The translations under genes and the position numbers were made by a program. The notes beneath the pieces were generated by a model. It saw only the letters and a program-made list of their open reading frames with translations, had not been told where the DNA came from and ran no database searches. This document shows, in pieces, positions 35,026-46,860 of a stretch of 64,000 bases of DNA (positions are counted from its first letter, which is position 1; each line of letters begins with the position of its first letter). The stretch lies in NCBI GenBank assembly GCA_964017145.1, contig OZ024845.1, forward strand, positions 2,852,001 to 2,916,000, written 5' to 3'. Source of the DNA: Agrocybe praecox (Eukaryota > Basidiomycota > Agaricomycetes > Agaricales > Agrocybaceae).

Positions 35026-36286
35026 CGTTAACTCCCATCACCACCACCACCAATGCGCTTCACCACCACCAATGCCACCACTACCACCACTACCACCACT
35101 ACCACCACCATGCACGAGGTCAACGACGACAACGACGATGGCCAGAACACGATGGCCCAGCCATAGCTGCTAATATTATTAATGAATAACAGGCAGTTGC
35201 CTAAATGGCTCATAAATGCATACCAGCAGTTGCCTACCTTCCTAAAAGGGAAAGCCCTCTTATTACAGGCTTTTTCGTGCCGGGGATGCCTTATACAGGC
35301 GGGATATGCCTTTGGGTAGCGGGCATGGGTGTTTCCAAGCCCTAGGGGTGGTCCAGGGGGGCGGGACAAGGGGTAGGGACATTGTAGGGAGGCGGGGCAC
35401 TGGTAAACACGACCAAACACGCCGCCCAACGCAGGAAATGGCCTACTTGGATGGCGCGACGTCTATTTCGATGGGTTCTGGTTGGATTGAGCACGGGAAA
35501 CTTGGGAAATGGGTTTAAATATATTTTAGATAATTTTTGGCACCCTTTGCGCGCCTATTAGGAGGAGGGGAGGGATGGATTGGCGAGGATGTAGTTGGAT
35601 AACCTTCAAATATTAATAGACTTAATTATAGCAGCGGGCGCTCGGCTATTTTTGGTTTTCCCAGTGCTACACTTATTTTGGAACGTTAATTCCGAGCGTC
35701 TCCAGGCACGTTCAGATTAGATTAGATACGACTATTTTTGTTTTCCCAGCGCTACACTTATTTTGGAACGTTAATCCCGAGCGTCTCCAGGCACGTTCAG
35801 ATAAGATTAGATATCTGGCTATCTAAAAATATAACCTGGCGCTCACCTATATTTCGTTTAGCGAGTGCCGAGCGCCAACGGCATGATCAAATTAGACATC
35901 CCATGTATTAATTTAGTCTGGGTCTAGACCGTTAGCAATTCCCATTAAATTCAAATTTAAACATAGGTTGAAACTGCGATAGATAAGATTAGATTACAAG
36001 GACTTGGGTGATTTTTATTGTCGCCCACTCGCCTCGGTGTCGTATTTACTTCTTTACTTACTATCTCTTGCGATATTGAGTATTTCCAAGTTAGTACTAT
36101 TTATTCAGTAGTATATCTTTGGTCACTCAGTCTGCACATAATATTATGATCATCAAATAAAATGTGTATTGAGTATTAAACAAAGGGACGCGCGAAATAT
36201 GTAAATATGAGGTGATGATTATATGTATTTACTAACTAGGATCGAACGAAATTCAATGCGACCTTACATTTATTGAGCATTTCCAC
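35026..36286. other. Non-coding, with a tandem duplication
   Basis: No gene. 35030-35110 holds CAC/CCA-type trinucleotide repeats, and 35510-35610 a dispersed-repeat fragment. The rest is AT-rich up to the end of the gene at 36287. Confidence 0.4.
35646..35814. repeat. Tandem duplication, unit about 86 bp
   Basis: Two near-identical units share GCTACACTTATTTTGGAACG and GAGCGTCTCCAGGCACGTTC. Confidence 0.9.
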
Positions 36287-38614
36287 CTACCCCTTCTTAT
36301 CAGTCCGTTTCCCCCTTCTCTGAAGTTCGTGGGCCCAGAAAAAGAGGGTGGCGGTGACGCTGAACAGTCCATTGACACCAGGTACGTCCAACGCTCGGCT
36401 GTTGTCGTCGTTTTCGATGTTTTCGTGCAAAGACTCCCACCACGTTTTGAAGTCTCGCTCGTAGCGTGGCAAGTCCTTGATTATCGGACGATAGGTAGGG
36501 GATCTAGCCCGCTTAATCCAATCGGCGATAACAGTGGGGCGACTGGCGGATTCTAATTTTCCAGGGTTCTCCCTCCCTATGTTAGCTATCTCGTATTCCA
36601 ACCAAGTCCTAACATAATCGTCCCATCCATCACCGAGTGATTTATCATCGAGCATTCGTCGCACTTTTTGAAGCCAGGTAGGAAGTTCCGTGTCGGTTAT
36701 GGGAACATCAAGGGTGGGTGCTGAAACGGGAGATTGAGTGAGTAGGCCAGACGGAGTCGAAGGTGGATGTTGACCGCGCGTCTCGTAAGGAATTGACAGC
36801 GCCGAGTGGAGACGTCCATTTTTCTTGAAAACAGACGTTTCGGAGTTAGTGTTGTCATCGAACTTCCTCTTCAAGGACGAACTATTGGCCACCGAGGTAT
36901 TTTTGGATACAGGAGTGTCTTGTAATGGAGTACTAGTGCGAGATACAGAGTCAGCTGCAGCGTCTGTAGATGCTGCATGACTGGGTACTGGTGGCGAGGG
37001 ACCTGCCGATGGTGAACGAGATGGAGATGGTGAACGAATAGTCGATGGTGCACGAGATGGATTCGGAGGAATTGAGGGTGCATGGGATTGAGGGGTAGAG
37101 GGTGCGTGGGATAATGGTACCGAGGGTGAGCGCGATACAGTTGACGAGGGTGCCTGACATGGAGCAGCCGTTGATGGTCGAGTACTTTGGGGCTCGGGAC
37201 TATGGGGTGGGCTAATAATATCGTTGACTCTGCTGGCGTCAATGACTGGGCTCGCGTGAGACTCGTTCATGAGATTTGTCACATCTCCAAAAGGAAGGGA
37301 TGTGCTGGTTGCGTTGGTGTTTGAGGTGGGTGTTCCTGGTAGCTTGACAAAGTCCAAGGTAGCGCCTTCATCCTCGAGGTCCATGGATTCCATGTGCTCA
37401 AACGCTGCGTCCCCAGAGAGTGCCCAAGCTCGACATTCCTCTGGCGCTGTGAGATTGTAAAATAAGTAACTTAGGCTTAGAACATAATTATGAACTCACT
37501 GTAGCACATTTGAAGAAAACTCCCGAAAATGGGTACCAAGTACTTCTTGTATTGATTACGTGCAGCCCGGCCAAATGTCATCTTCACATCACCAGACGTA
37601 GTACCTGAGTGAACACTGAGTAAATATGTGAGCATCAGTCGAAAAGAAATGCCCCCAAAATGTATGATACCTGATAATATTGAGTTGCCCGTTGTGAGCA
37701 GGCTCAGGACCGCCAACAAGTAGTGTGGCTTTCCATCCAGTCACTTCACAAATCAAGTCGAGAATGGGCTGTGCAAACTGCACGAGACCCTGGATGCATC
37801 TTCAAGGAGTTAGAAAAGAACCAAAAGAAAGAAAGAAAGGGCACGTACTTTTGACGATCAGCGGGGGCAGTCGATAGAGCGCCCTCATTCCTCTCCTTCC
37901 ACTCCTTGATTTGTTTCTCGTGCTCCACCTTCGCTGCCTTCTTCCAGAGATTCTTCTCGGCTTCTGGCAGATTTCCAAACATCTCCCGAGCGATGCGATC
38001 CCTGAAGGCGACAGCCGATTTCGGTGTAACGGTCGCGAATCCCATGCGACGTCTGACTTCGTCATCGACCAGAGTTCGATTCACTTTGCGCCATACGTTA
38101 GCAGCGGTCTTGAGGCGTGGTCGTACGTTGTCTAGTCCAGTGATTTTCTGCCGAAGATTGTGGTATGGATTCCCAGGGTCAGTTTCTTTGACGCCCTGGT
38201 TGACATCCTTGATGTGCTGATAAGTGAACCATCACTTGATTTGCTATATATAGATGTAAGTGCTATATCGGGATAAACACTCAATTTGGATGAACTCACA
38301 GCTTTTCGAAAAGTCACCATCTTCTGCCTTTCCTCATGTCTTTTCTTCTCTTTAACGTACTCTTCCTCGCTGAGTCCCATGGAGCTCAATTCTTCCTGTT
38401 CGGGATCGGCAGCATCATCGTCAACGCTAGCTAAATGCTCAGGGGTCGGTTCAACCTCGTGATGCAAATCCACGGGGTACCGTTTGAAGAAGCGTCTTTG
38501 AATGTCAGCCAACACGTCAGCGGTAGTTCCATTTTTGACGGAAGCAGCATAGAGCGGCTTCTCATTGATGAGAAACTGCTTGCACGAGCCAGTGAAAGCA
38601 CCTCGATGCACCAT
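36287..38614 (-). CDS. Five-exon protein of unknown function, 695 aa
   Basis: Exons (minus) 38614-38300, 38216-37849, 37799-37671, 37615-37500 and 37446-36287, with introns of 83, 49, 55 and 53 nt. All phases fit and the sum is a whole number of codons. The N-terminal part is mixed-charge helical (LSEEEYVKEKKRHEERQ). A middle part carries FRDRIAREMFGNLPEAEKNL and then AQPILDLICEVTGWKATLLV, GGPEPAHNGQLNI and SGDVKMTFGRAARNQYKKY. That order recalls a lineage-specific family of uncharacterised Agaricomycete proteins. The C-terminal 380 residues begin acidic, run through a long Ser/Pro-rich disordered region with an SLKRKFDD basic cluster (possible nuclear signal), and end in a compact helical part with DYVRTWLEYEIANIG and FKTWWESLHENIE. 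No known catalytic motif. An extra upstream exon cannot be excluded. Function is unknown. Confidence 0.72.
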
Positions 38615-39021
38615 AATTCAGTCTATCTGGAACACACTGGTAGGTATTTTCTCCGATCTGCAATTGCTGGAACTCACATTTAACAGGTCTTTTATATGGA
38701 CGTAGGACTACCTCCAATGATATATGCACGGCCAAACCAGGTGAGATCTCTGTTGGATCTCTGATCCATTTTTCTTTTTCCAAATTCAAGTCAAATTCAA
38801 CGGCGATATTTTACTAGAATTAAATTGCTAGCACGAGCGTAAACAAGCGACTTCGATGTCATAAAAGCTACGCGATTGGCGGCCGAGTTAACTTACAGCA
38901 TACTCATGGCTTGGGACGTTTTTTCCAATACATAGTCGGTGAGAAATTTCAAACGGCGTTATGTTTAAAGAGGGGCACTCGACCTGTTTCACATTGGGAC
39001 TCCCTTCCTTAGAACTTACTC

Positions 39022-40161
39022 ATGCGCAGAACGATTAACCCTGCCAGCAGGCCCGTACCTTGTAAGTAAATTTGCCATCTACTCTTAGAGATATTCCCCG
39101 ATGCTAATATCTTGGTCAACAGTTTCAACCGGAACGAACAATGTCTCTTCTCAAGAGACTTGGAGGGGTACTTCATCTCGTGCAAACCCCAACGTATCTA
39201 GTACTGCTGCGATCCCCCCGGAGCGTCTCGTTTACATGGCCGCCACTCCATCCAACCGGTACTATATTGTCACCAAGGGACTGGAAGTAGGTATATTTAC
39301 TGATTGGTAAGTTTTTCATGTAATTTATTGGCGATCCAAATCTGACTTTAACACGAAAGGGCCTTAGCACAGGCGTCATTGGAAGGTGTTAGTGGAGCAA
39401 GCTACCTCTCCAAGACAACGTGGGCCCAGGCGGTCGAGTACTATGCCACCTGCTTCAAAGCCAATGTGGTCAAGCCAGGGGAACCCGGATCGTCTCGGAG
39501 AGCTCGAGCTGGTAGGATCCGTTGTCCACCGACTCCACCTTTTCCATTTGCCTCTCCGTCTGTTTTCTATCAACCCCCCCGATCGCCGTCATATACTACT
39601 TCGTCCACACCTTCTAGAAGCACTCACAATTTCAGCAACATACCCAGTGCCTTCGAAACACGCTCGCCTCTTTCATTTTTAGGAACGCCGGACGACTCGG
39701 ACCTTCCACCACCTTATTCTTTCGAAGACTACGAGCTATCCGACCAAGACACTACTATCAGGAGCAACGATCATGTACCAGATGTGCAGCTACCCATAGG
39801 CAGCAGCTTCGTCCTTGAGGAGCCTGATCTGCCGTCTACACCTCCAGTTACACCTCCACCGACGCCTCCCGTTACCCCCAAACATCGTCGGGTGCGCAAG
39901 CTCAAAGTTATTGTCATAACGGACTCCGAAATGGATGGAAGTCCCGAACAAGCGACCTCCACTGTCACTGCCTGCTGCTCTACCGTAACATCTATTTCTT
40001 CCTCGGATTCCAACTCTAGCACCGACTACGACTCTCATTTTCCAGAGAACTATGACATAGACAACATAGCCAATGAACAACTGACTTTTGTGCTCCAGAA
40101 TCCAGATGATCTCGACCATCCTGGTACCCCTGTCCATATTCGTCGTGCACACCCCCGCTAA
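39022..40161 (+). CDS. Protein with RNase H1 N-terminal (viroplasmin-like) domain, 341 aa
   Basis: Exons 39022-39061, 39123-39306 and 39360-40161 splice in phase. Residues about 59-107 contain YYIVTKGLEVGIFTDWALAQ followed by LEGVSGASYLSKTTWAQAVE. This is the pattern of the small RNA/DNA-hybrid-binding domain at the N-terminus of RNase H1 and in caulimovirus viroplasmin: YYxVxxGxxxGIYxxW, then a Gly-rich turn and an aromatic. There is no RNase H catalytic domain. The remainder is disordered and rich in Pro, Ser and Thr, with PPVTPPPTPPVTPKHRRVRK near the middle and an acidic C-terminus. Such stand-alone domains are common in Agaricomycete genomes; their role is unknown. The first exon is only 40 nt, so the start is the least certain part. 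Confidence 0.72.
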
Positions 40162-40375
40162 TTGTGATTGGAGACTCAGGGGTCGATTCAACTTGCTTCT
40201 TCGTACATGTTTTCTTTGCTCCCCCTTGGACATATCTCATTATAGTTTGATATAGTTTTGGGGTATGTACATTCTCGGTAAATTGACATGTACGTACATA
40301 TCATACTATATCCATATGAAATGAGACCGGTTGTCACAAACTAGTGTATAATATTGAGGCACCCTGGCTATTCAA

Positions 40376-40870
40376 TCAATCGGACATGAGAGCTCGTGCC
40401 CATAATTCTTGGAACTCTGCCTCATCTTGGAGAATTTGTGCTTGTTGTTTTTTATGCGCACTAACAGGGGTTCATGATATGGTGTTAGAAATTGAATTGA
40501 GACCGCGGAATTTTGAACATACCGGTACATAGAATTTTTGACATTCAATAGCTCTCGCTTGTTCTGTCTGTACCTAGCCTGTGCGACCCGATGCATTTCT
40601 TTGAGTCTGTTCTTCTCTTCCTCGGAGATTTCGCTGCGCTTTCTGCACATTAGTGAGAAAATAGCAATAGTAACCAAACAAAGGCATTGATTACGAACCT
40701 ACGAGCCCTATCTCTGTTCTTCTGCCGCTCTTCAAAAATATTGCTATAGAGAAAGGTAAGCAGACAACGTCAATAAGTCAACTCCTCAGAACTTACTACT
40801 TGTAGTATTTCTTGCGGTATTCCTTTCCACGCTCCGCTTCAGAGACTTTAGGTGGTGCTTCTCGACCCAT
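40376..40870 (-). CDS. Small basic helical protein, 107 aa, four exons
   Basis: Exons (minus) 40870-40797, 40743-40699, 40642-40523 and 40460-40376 with 52-62-nt introns splice in phase. The protein begins MGREAPPKVSEAERGKEY and is rich in Arg, Lys and Glu throughout (RKKYYK, ERQKNRDRARRKRS, MHRVAQARYRQNKRE), probably one or two long charged helices. It resembles the many small basic Agaricomycete proteins of unknown function; a nucleic-acid-binding role is possible but not shown. The bZIP pattern was checked and not met. Confidence 0.62.
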
Positions 40871-41149
40871 GTGTTGATTGTTTGGAGAAAACCAGAGAAA
40901 CTAAAGGCAACTGGCGTCGCTTATTTATAAGCGCGGTCCGAATTTCTGAGAGTTTCGCTAAGTCCATTATAACGCAACCGAGTACGCGTGCAGCTCCGTT
41001 TGGTATGTCAAATCTATTTTTACACCTATCCTACAACTCTACCTCTTTCGAAGCAAGACACTCTGCGAGTGCAAAGCTCTCCGCTCATTTGTTTTCGTCT
41101 AAATACTGTAGATGTACTATAGTTAATAGCATGTCATCATAAATATTAA

Positions 41150-41690
41150 AATTTGCTACAATTTTTATATATTCAAGTCAATCTGTACCTTGAGAGTAAA
41201 TCTGAACTAGCGACGCGTGAATGGAAGCCAACATTGGCTTGAGTGAGTTGCGGTTCAGTACATGAATATGAAAAACACGCATTGGAAAGTAACCCGTGTT
41301 TATCCTCGCTTTAAATTATGTACCTTGTGATCTGTTGTAAATTAGCTCTATATTGAGAGCGAAATACCCTTGCTTCAGGCAAGCAACAGCTTGTTATTTG
41401 AGTTTCGAACAGTTAAAACCCTACAAAATCACCCCGCGTGCTATTTTAGACTGGTCTCATTGTAAATTACTTCTCTACGCTCTATTCTTTACCTACCACT
41501 CGTTATTATCATTCTCTCAAGCACTTAGTCATATTAAATATGTATGGATCGCATACTAATAAATTACATGTACGTCTATATCACTGAATTTCCACATAAA
41601 AGGACAATTCATCTTGAATGAGCCTTCTACAGGACCCATTCTACCTGTTATCTAACTCTCCCAACATTTCAAATTCTCTCAACTTAAATC
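41150..41690. other. AT-rich intergenic
   Basis: No gene or repeat seen. It contains the presumed promoter of the KDZ transposase gene that starts at 41698. Confidence 0.4.
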
Positions 41691-41697
41691 TATATCT

Positions 41698-43409
41698 ATG
41701 TCTACCCTACGGCGCTCACAGAAAAGAAACCATGATGAAGTTATGACCTATCACAATGTTGTTCCTCTGCCTGGCGACCGACAACATATACATGTTCGTG
41801 AGGGACATCGTCTTCGAGTTGGCCAAGCTCGCACTCACTTAACGGCACCATCGGAGCGGACGGCGTATGATCCATCTTGGATGGACACTAACACCTGGGA
41901 ACCACTTGACGATCCTGAATTATTGCTGGATCCAAGCGATAATCAATATAACGATGTATTAGACGGTTCTATTTTTGATTCTGGTGTGGTCCGAATCGAA
42001 GAGCTGCCATCAAGAAAGAGATATAAGCGGAGTCGCATTTCGGTGAGATAGGAATCTATGAATAGATTAGTACAGGTTCAACGATAAGATAAGATAACTG
42101 ATAACTTCACAGAAAAGACCTCACGTTGTTTGGAAGGAGAATCACCGTCAGCTATACCTGGATGAAATCGTACGATGGGCTGGTCGAGGCGACTTTAGAA
42201 CAGCAACCACCTGTCCAGATTGTATTTCTTGTAAAGTTGAAGAACCAGGAACACCTCAATTTCGTTGTCAAGACTGCTTGGTTCCCGATTTGGGATGCGC
42301 CCCATGTTGCTTGAAACGTCATCATACACATCCCTTACATTTGATATTGGTGAGAACATTGCACAGTCATGATATTTTGTAACTCATTGATCTCCCTTAG
42401 AGTTGGACTGGGACTAAATTTGTTCCCATTTCACTCAAAGACATGGGTCTTGCAATTCAACTGAACCACGGCAGTCTATATTGCCCCAATCCAATCCCGT
42501 GCCATCAAGCACTGCTGGTTCTCCACACAAACGGTATCCATGCCGTCGCGTTTCAGTACTGCGGCTGCGACCGTGCTATTCCACCACACATCCAGTTACT
42601 CCGTCGTGGATTCTATCCGGCATCGCAGCTCTCGGTTAAGACATGCGCCACATTCTCGTTACTAGATCTTCTTCACAAGATGGCGCTCACAACGAAAGCA
42701 TCAACTTATGACTTTTATCACGCAATCGAGAAGCTCACTGTCAATACTGGATTATCGGTCCCTAAGCAACGCTACCGCCCATTGATGCGCATGATTCTCC
42801 AATGGAGACATATTAAGATGTTGAAATGGGGTGGTTGTGCTCACGATATTTCGGGGGTATCTGGAACTCGTGCCGGCGAACTTGCCATCCAATGTCCTTC
42901 CTGTCTGCGAGACAATGTAAACTTACCTGAAGGATGGAGAGATTCGCCTCCTGAAATGATGTGAGTTCGATTGTGTGCTCATACATCCATTCTATTAATT
43001 TATTCTTCTAATTATCAGGTTTCTTTACATGCTCTTCGTATGTATGGATGTGAACTTCAGACTGAAAAATCAATTGGTGTCAAATTATTCTCAGGACCCT
43101 GGTCTTGGCATCGGATGGGCATTCTTCACACCTCGCCAACCGTTCGAATCTTATATTGTGAGCAGAGCAAACGACGAGGACATGAGTAATTATGATACAA
43201 CATTTCACTGTTATTTTCTCTGGAGTCTGACCCTTCGTTAGATCAGCACCTGCGTAGGGCTGCAAGCTTTGGAAAAAGCTTCAACTCGATTTTCCAGGGG
43301 ACTCAGGCACACAGGTGTGGGCGGAGTTTTCTGTGGCAGATCCGAGATGATTTTTCCATCGGGAATTGGAAATCTCCAGAAAGGAGAAAGGTTTGTCCAT
43401 CATCAATCC
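41698..43409 (+). CDS. KDZ-type transposase, 5' part, cut by assembly gap
   Basis: Exons 41698-42042, 42113-42349, 42401-42960 and 43019-about 43190, with further coding at 43248-43400. A CxC2-type cysteine cluster lies in exon 2 (CPDCISCK, then FRCQDCLVPDLGCAPCCLKR and HHTHPLHLI). The following region has FQYCGCDRAIPPHIQLLRRG, TFSLLDLLHKMALTTKAS, and the core words CMDVNFRL and DPGLGIGWAFF. After a further intron come CVGLQALEKASTRFSRGL and GVFCGRSEMIFPSGIGNLQK, all characteristic of Kyakuja-Dileera-Zisupton transposases. At the join near 43190-43247 I find no GT donor in the phase needed to reach ISTCVGLQAL, so a splice-site mutation may already have disabled this copy. The catalytic C-terminal part would lie in or beyond the gap. 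Sequence right of the gap is unrelated. Confidence 0.85.
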
Positions 43410-43609
43410 NNNNNNNNNNNNNNNNNNNNNNNNNNNNNNNNNNNNNNNNNNNNNNNNNNNNNNNNNNNNNNNNNNNNNNNNNNNNNNNNNNNNNNNNNNN
43501 NNNNNNNNNNNNNNNNNNNNNNNNNNNNNNNNNNNNNNNNNNNNNNNNNNNNNNNNNNNNNNNNNNNNNNNNNNNNNNNNNNNNNNNNNNNNNNNNNNNN
43601 NNNNNNNNN
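43410..43609. other. Assembly gap, 200 N
   Basis: Exactly 200 N, a nominal scaffold gap size, so true distance and content are unknown. Any reading frame crossing it is an artefact. Confidence 0.99.
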
Positions 43610-46600
43610 ATAACACAATCCTTATGTCCTGAAGATCGTAAGGATACGCTGGTAGAGGTAAGACATAAGGTGCTATCCGTGGAATAAAAACAAAAAAGAG
43701 AACTCACACGCCATTTGCATTCCAACTGACGTTTTACCCCATGACAAAGCTGTTTCCTTCGTGTGTCTGCCCTAGGAAATCCATAACGGGGAGAGTCTTG
43801 CTCATGACACTGGGTGAACGGTCCATTCAAATGGGATACGAAGTCTTGTCTTGATTTGCCGGACGACCTCTTGCACGTCGATATGACGTACGACGTTAGC
43901 TGGGTGCTCGTTGCGTCGCGTGAAAGTGCGTAGCTCAGCTGCACGTTCCGCGGAGATCCACATAGCGTCAAGGTGCGACCAAAGTACCTTCTTGTAACGG
44001 AGCTGGCCTAACATGACAACATCGACCTATGTATATGAGGCGCTACCATTCTTCCAGGTATATTGCGGTGAGGGTAGAGTAGGAGGTAGTGCTGGTATTT
44101 TAGGGCCTTCTTCGCAGGAAAAGAGTGACTCAAGTTGTTTGGGCACAACCCTACTTGCCACCATCGAATTAGCAGGCAAGGACGACGACGATCGGGATCA
44201 CGTATCCAGCAGCACAGAGGATGGGTTACACACAGGAGATAGCTCGCGAGTGCCTGGCGCTTGGACCGAACCAGTGGTGGCTCGTTTCCATTTCCCGCTC
44301 CCGCTCCCATTCCCTTTCACCATTTCTCCCTAAGCATCTTGGGCATCCTGAAGTGGGTACTAGTACATGGACTGCTACATAGATCGCGCAATGAGCAGGG
44401 GGTGATAAAAAAAAATACCATCGACGAACGACGACGGTAGTGTCATTGTTGCGCGAATTTCTGTGTTGGGCGGAGCATGTACACGGCATAGGACAGATTA
44501 TTTGCCTTAGTATATCCCTGAGATCTGAGGGATAGTCAGTTCAATCAAATTCAGCATTGAAGCACTAAACGATAACGAAAGAAGGACGGAAGCGTACCTT
44601 CTGTCTGCTCAATTGCACACAAGGCTCAGATTCCCAAAAAAACATGTTCTTGACCACTCGCACTCTTCATATAGCATGTCGTTAGCTCATAGTGGTTTAA
44701 AACCAGATATTATGTAAGGTGTGGGTGGGACACAGAGGGTCGGCGAGCGAGGTTCGTGGTCGTCGTAGTGTTTAACCACCGTAACAATCCTGGTCATGTC
44801 GGTGTTGAACGTTGAACGTTGATCGGTCGTATTCGGCCCGACGTCTAATTTTGGATTATGTACGTACGCCTCAAGTTTTTTCTTGCAGTTTCTTCCATGC
44901 AACGTCCTCCTTCATCGATTGTTTTCCCAGCCTCTCGTCAAAGCCACTTCTGCGCATGGACTCAAGTCCTCTCAGTGACCGTTAATATACGGCTCTCCGA
45001 ACCCTCCTGCCAGTTCCATCGACCTGTCGCTCTTCCAAGTACTGTGCCTGTCGCTCAGCGCTCATCCACTCTCTGAAAACTGACGATCCAACTGCTCGCG
45101 GAAAATCAGTCTTAGAATTGCGGCAGCCAGCGCGCTGCGATATCAGAAATAGGACGGAAATTGTATGCGTAATGTGAGGGATAGAGGACGTTCGATGCAG
45201 CGTGGATGGGAAGATCTTAGTCGGATCGCGTCCTCCTATTCAACAGTAAGCCTCTTGAATACGATGTCATTGTTTATAGAAACTTACGCGCACCGTTGTC
45301 CCATCTCTGGCTTGGTGTTCCTTTCCCCCTAACTATCGCTCAATTCCATCCATCCCGCATCATCTCAGCCCCAACTCCAACCTTGCCTCATTTTCGTGCC
45401 CCTCTTTCCCGCCGTTTTGTTGCCTAAAACGTGTCGGCCGTTCGGAATCACCTCTTTGGATTTATGTTCGTTCGTCGAAATGGCGGCGGTCAAACGGAAA
45501 AGCCTATAAATCATGTAAGCATCGTTTTCGAGTCGTGCAGAACTGCGGACACTCACCGGCACCGCTGAGCCACAGCAGTCGTCTGCACCTGTCAATCAAG
45601 CTTGTAGTCTCAGAGGAAAGAGCGCCGCTTGCCTAGAAGTCTGTAAGATTTTACTCCAGCCTGTCGACACTTCAAACTGCTTACCCTCGTGTTTAGACCA
45701 ATCTAGAAATGGGTACACAGGTAAGTGCCATTATCGCGTTTGGCCGAATTTCTGAAAACTTACCATTGTGTAGGGATCGTCATGACTACCGTCGTGTTTC
45801 GATAATCGTAAACCGAGCTCGTCGAAGTAATCCCGGCGTCGGCGGGTGTAGGAAGATGAGGCGGGAGGTCTTTGGTTGCAAGAGTGCAGAACCTAGACGC
45901 GATAAACAAGTAATTATGGCTTTCAACCTCTGCGCAACCTTCAAGCACTTACCATCGTCCTCCGATCAAAGTAAAGGAGTCGTGTGAGTCTGTTAAAGAT
46001 ACATGTAAGTATCCTGTTCACATTTTTTGATAGTTCATATGTATAAACACTTACCATCGTATCAGACCGTAGATCGCGGGATTCTGTGTTTGACGTGTGT
46101 CGGGTGAGACGGCGAGGGCTTCCATCGCAAAGGTACTGCAGAACCTAGAGGTGGTACATGTAAGTTTTTTTTTTCAATATCTGCTCAATTTCGGAACACT
46201 TACTGCGCTGTAGTCCTTGGAAATAGGGAATTGTGTTCGCCGTAATTCATAAACACTTACCCTGGTGTTTAGATCGACCTTGACTTGTCAGCGCGCAAAC
46301 AAGGTTCGTTCGAGAGACCCCCTCGTTGACGTGTGCAGGAAGATGAGGCAGCGAGGTCTTCGATGGATGGATAGCGCAGAACCGAGAGGTGGCTCATGTA
46401 AGTGTCATCTTCAACCTGTGCGGAATCCAAACACTTATCAGCGTGTTGATTCAGCGTGTTGATTTCGACTTGTGGGCTATGGAACGAGCTCCATCAAATG
46501 TAAGTGTCATATTCGTGTTCGCTGTAGGTCGTAATCACTCACCATTGTGTTCCCACTCGCTAATCCAGCGTGAATCGATATGGTCATGTTCGGTCGTCGT

Positions 46601-46860
46601 CAAAGCGGGCAGGCGGCGAGAAGAGCTGGAGAACAAGCAAACTAAGATGGACGACAGTAAGTGTTCAATACATGTGTGGAGAAAGAAAAACTTACCACAG
46701 CATCTACTCGTTCGCTGCGTTATGTGCTATGAGCCGCACTATGATTCTTTCGAAACGAAGCAGTCAGCAAGCGACGACGAGCTGATCGTAGCCGCCTACA
46801 AGGTACGTGTGTGTTGAGCTTATATGGAGCGGAGAAGAGGAGGAAAGACAAGCTCGATGA
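43610..46860. repeat. Repeat family B, copy 2
   Basis: Colinear with about 5690-8060: a minus-strand relic (43610-44015, with VVRHIDVQEVVRQIKTR near 43850), then shared sequence (44820-44990 matches 6500-6680), then the plus-strand module train (45640-46810). The copy extends further right than copy 1, with additional modules. 45063-45110 carries the CTGAAAACTGACGATCCA word that is also found in family A copies. Confidence 0.75.
45643..46815 (+). other. Train of intron-like modules
   Basis: GTAAGT-type donors occur near 45643, 45721, 45909 (GTAATT), 46005, 46159, 46398, 46500 and 46657. Most are followed after 30-45 nt by ACTTACCAT or ACTCACCAT, and in several cases by AG; the 45721 module spans 53 nt and ends TGTGTAG. 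Exon-like pieces between donors repeat a theme (GTGYAGGAAGATGAGGC and GCAGAACCBAGAG). The donor GTAAGT and the internal ACTTAC are reverse complements, so each module could pair on itself and offers donors on both strands. The product is unknown. Confidence 0.5.

Noticed and set aside
40376..40870. bZIP transcription factor
   Set aside because: The basic region lacks the Asn-x7-Arg signature and no leucine heptads follow.
43269..43971. Frames running through the N stretch
   Set aside because: The middle is unknown sequence; only the KDZ-like part before 43410 is supported.
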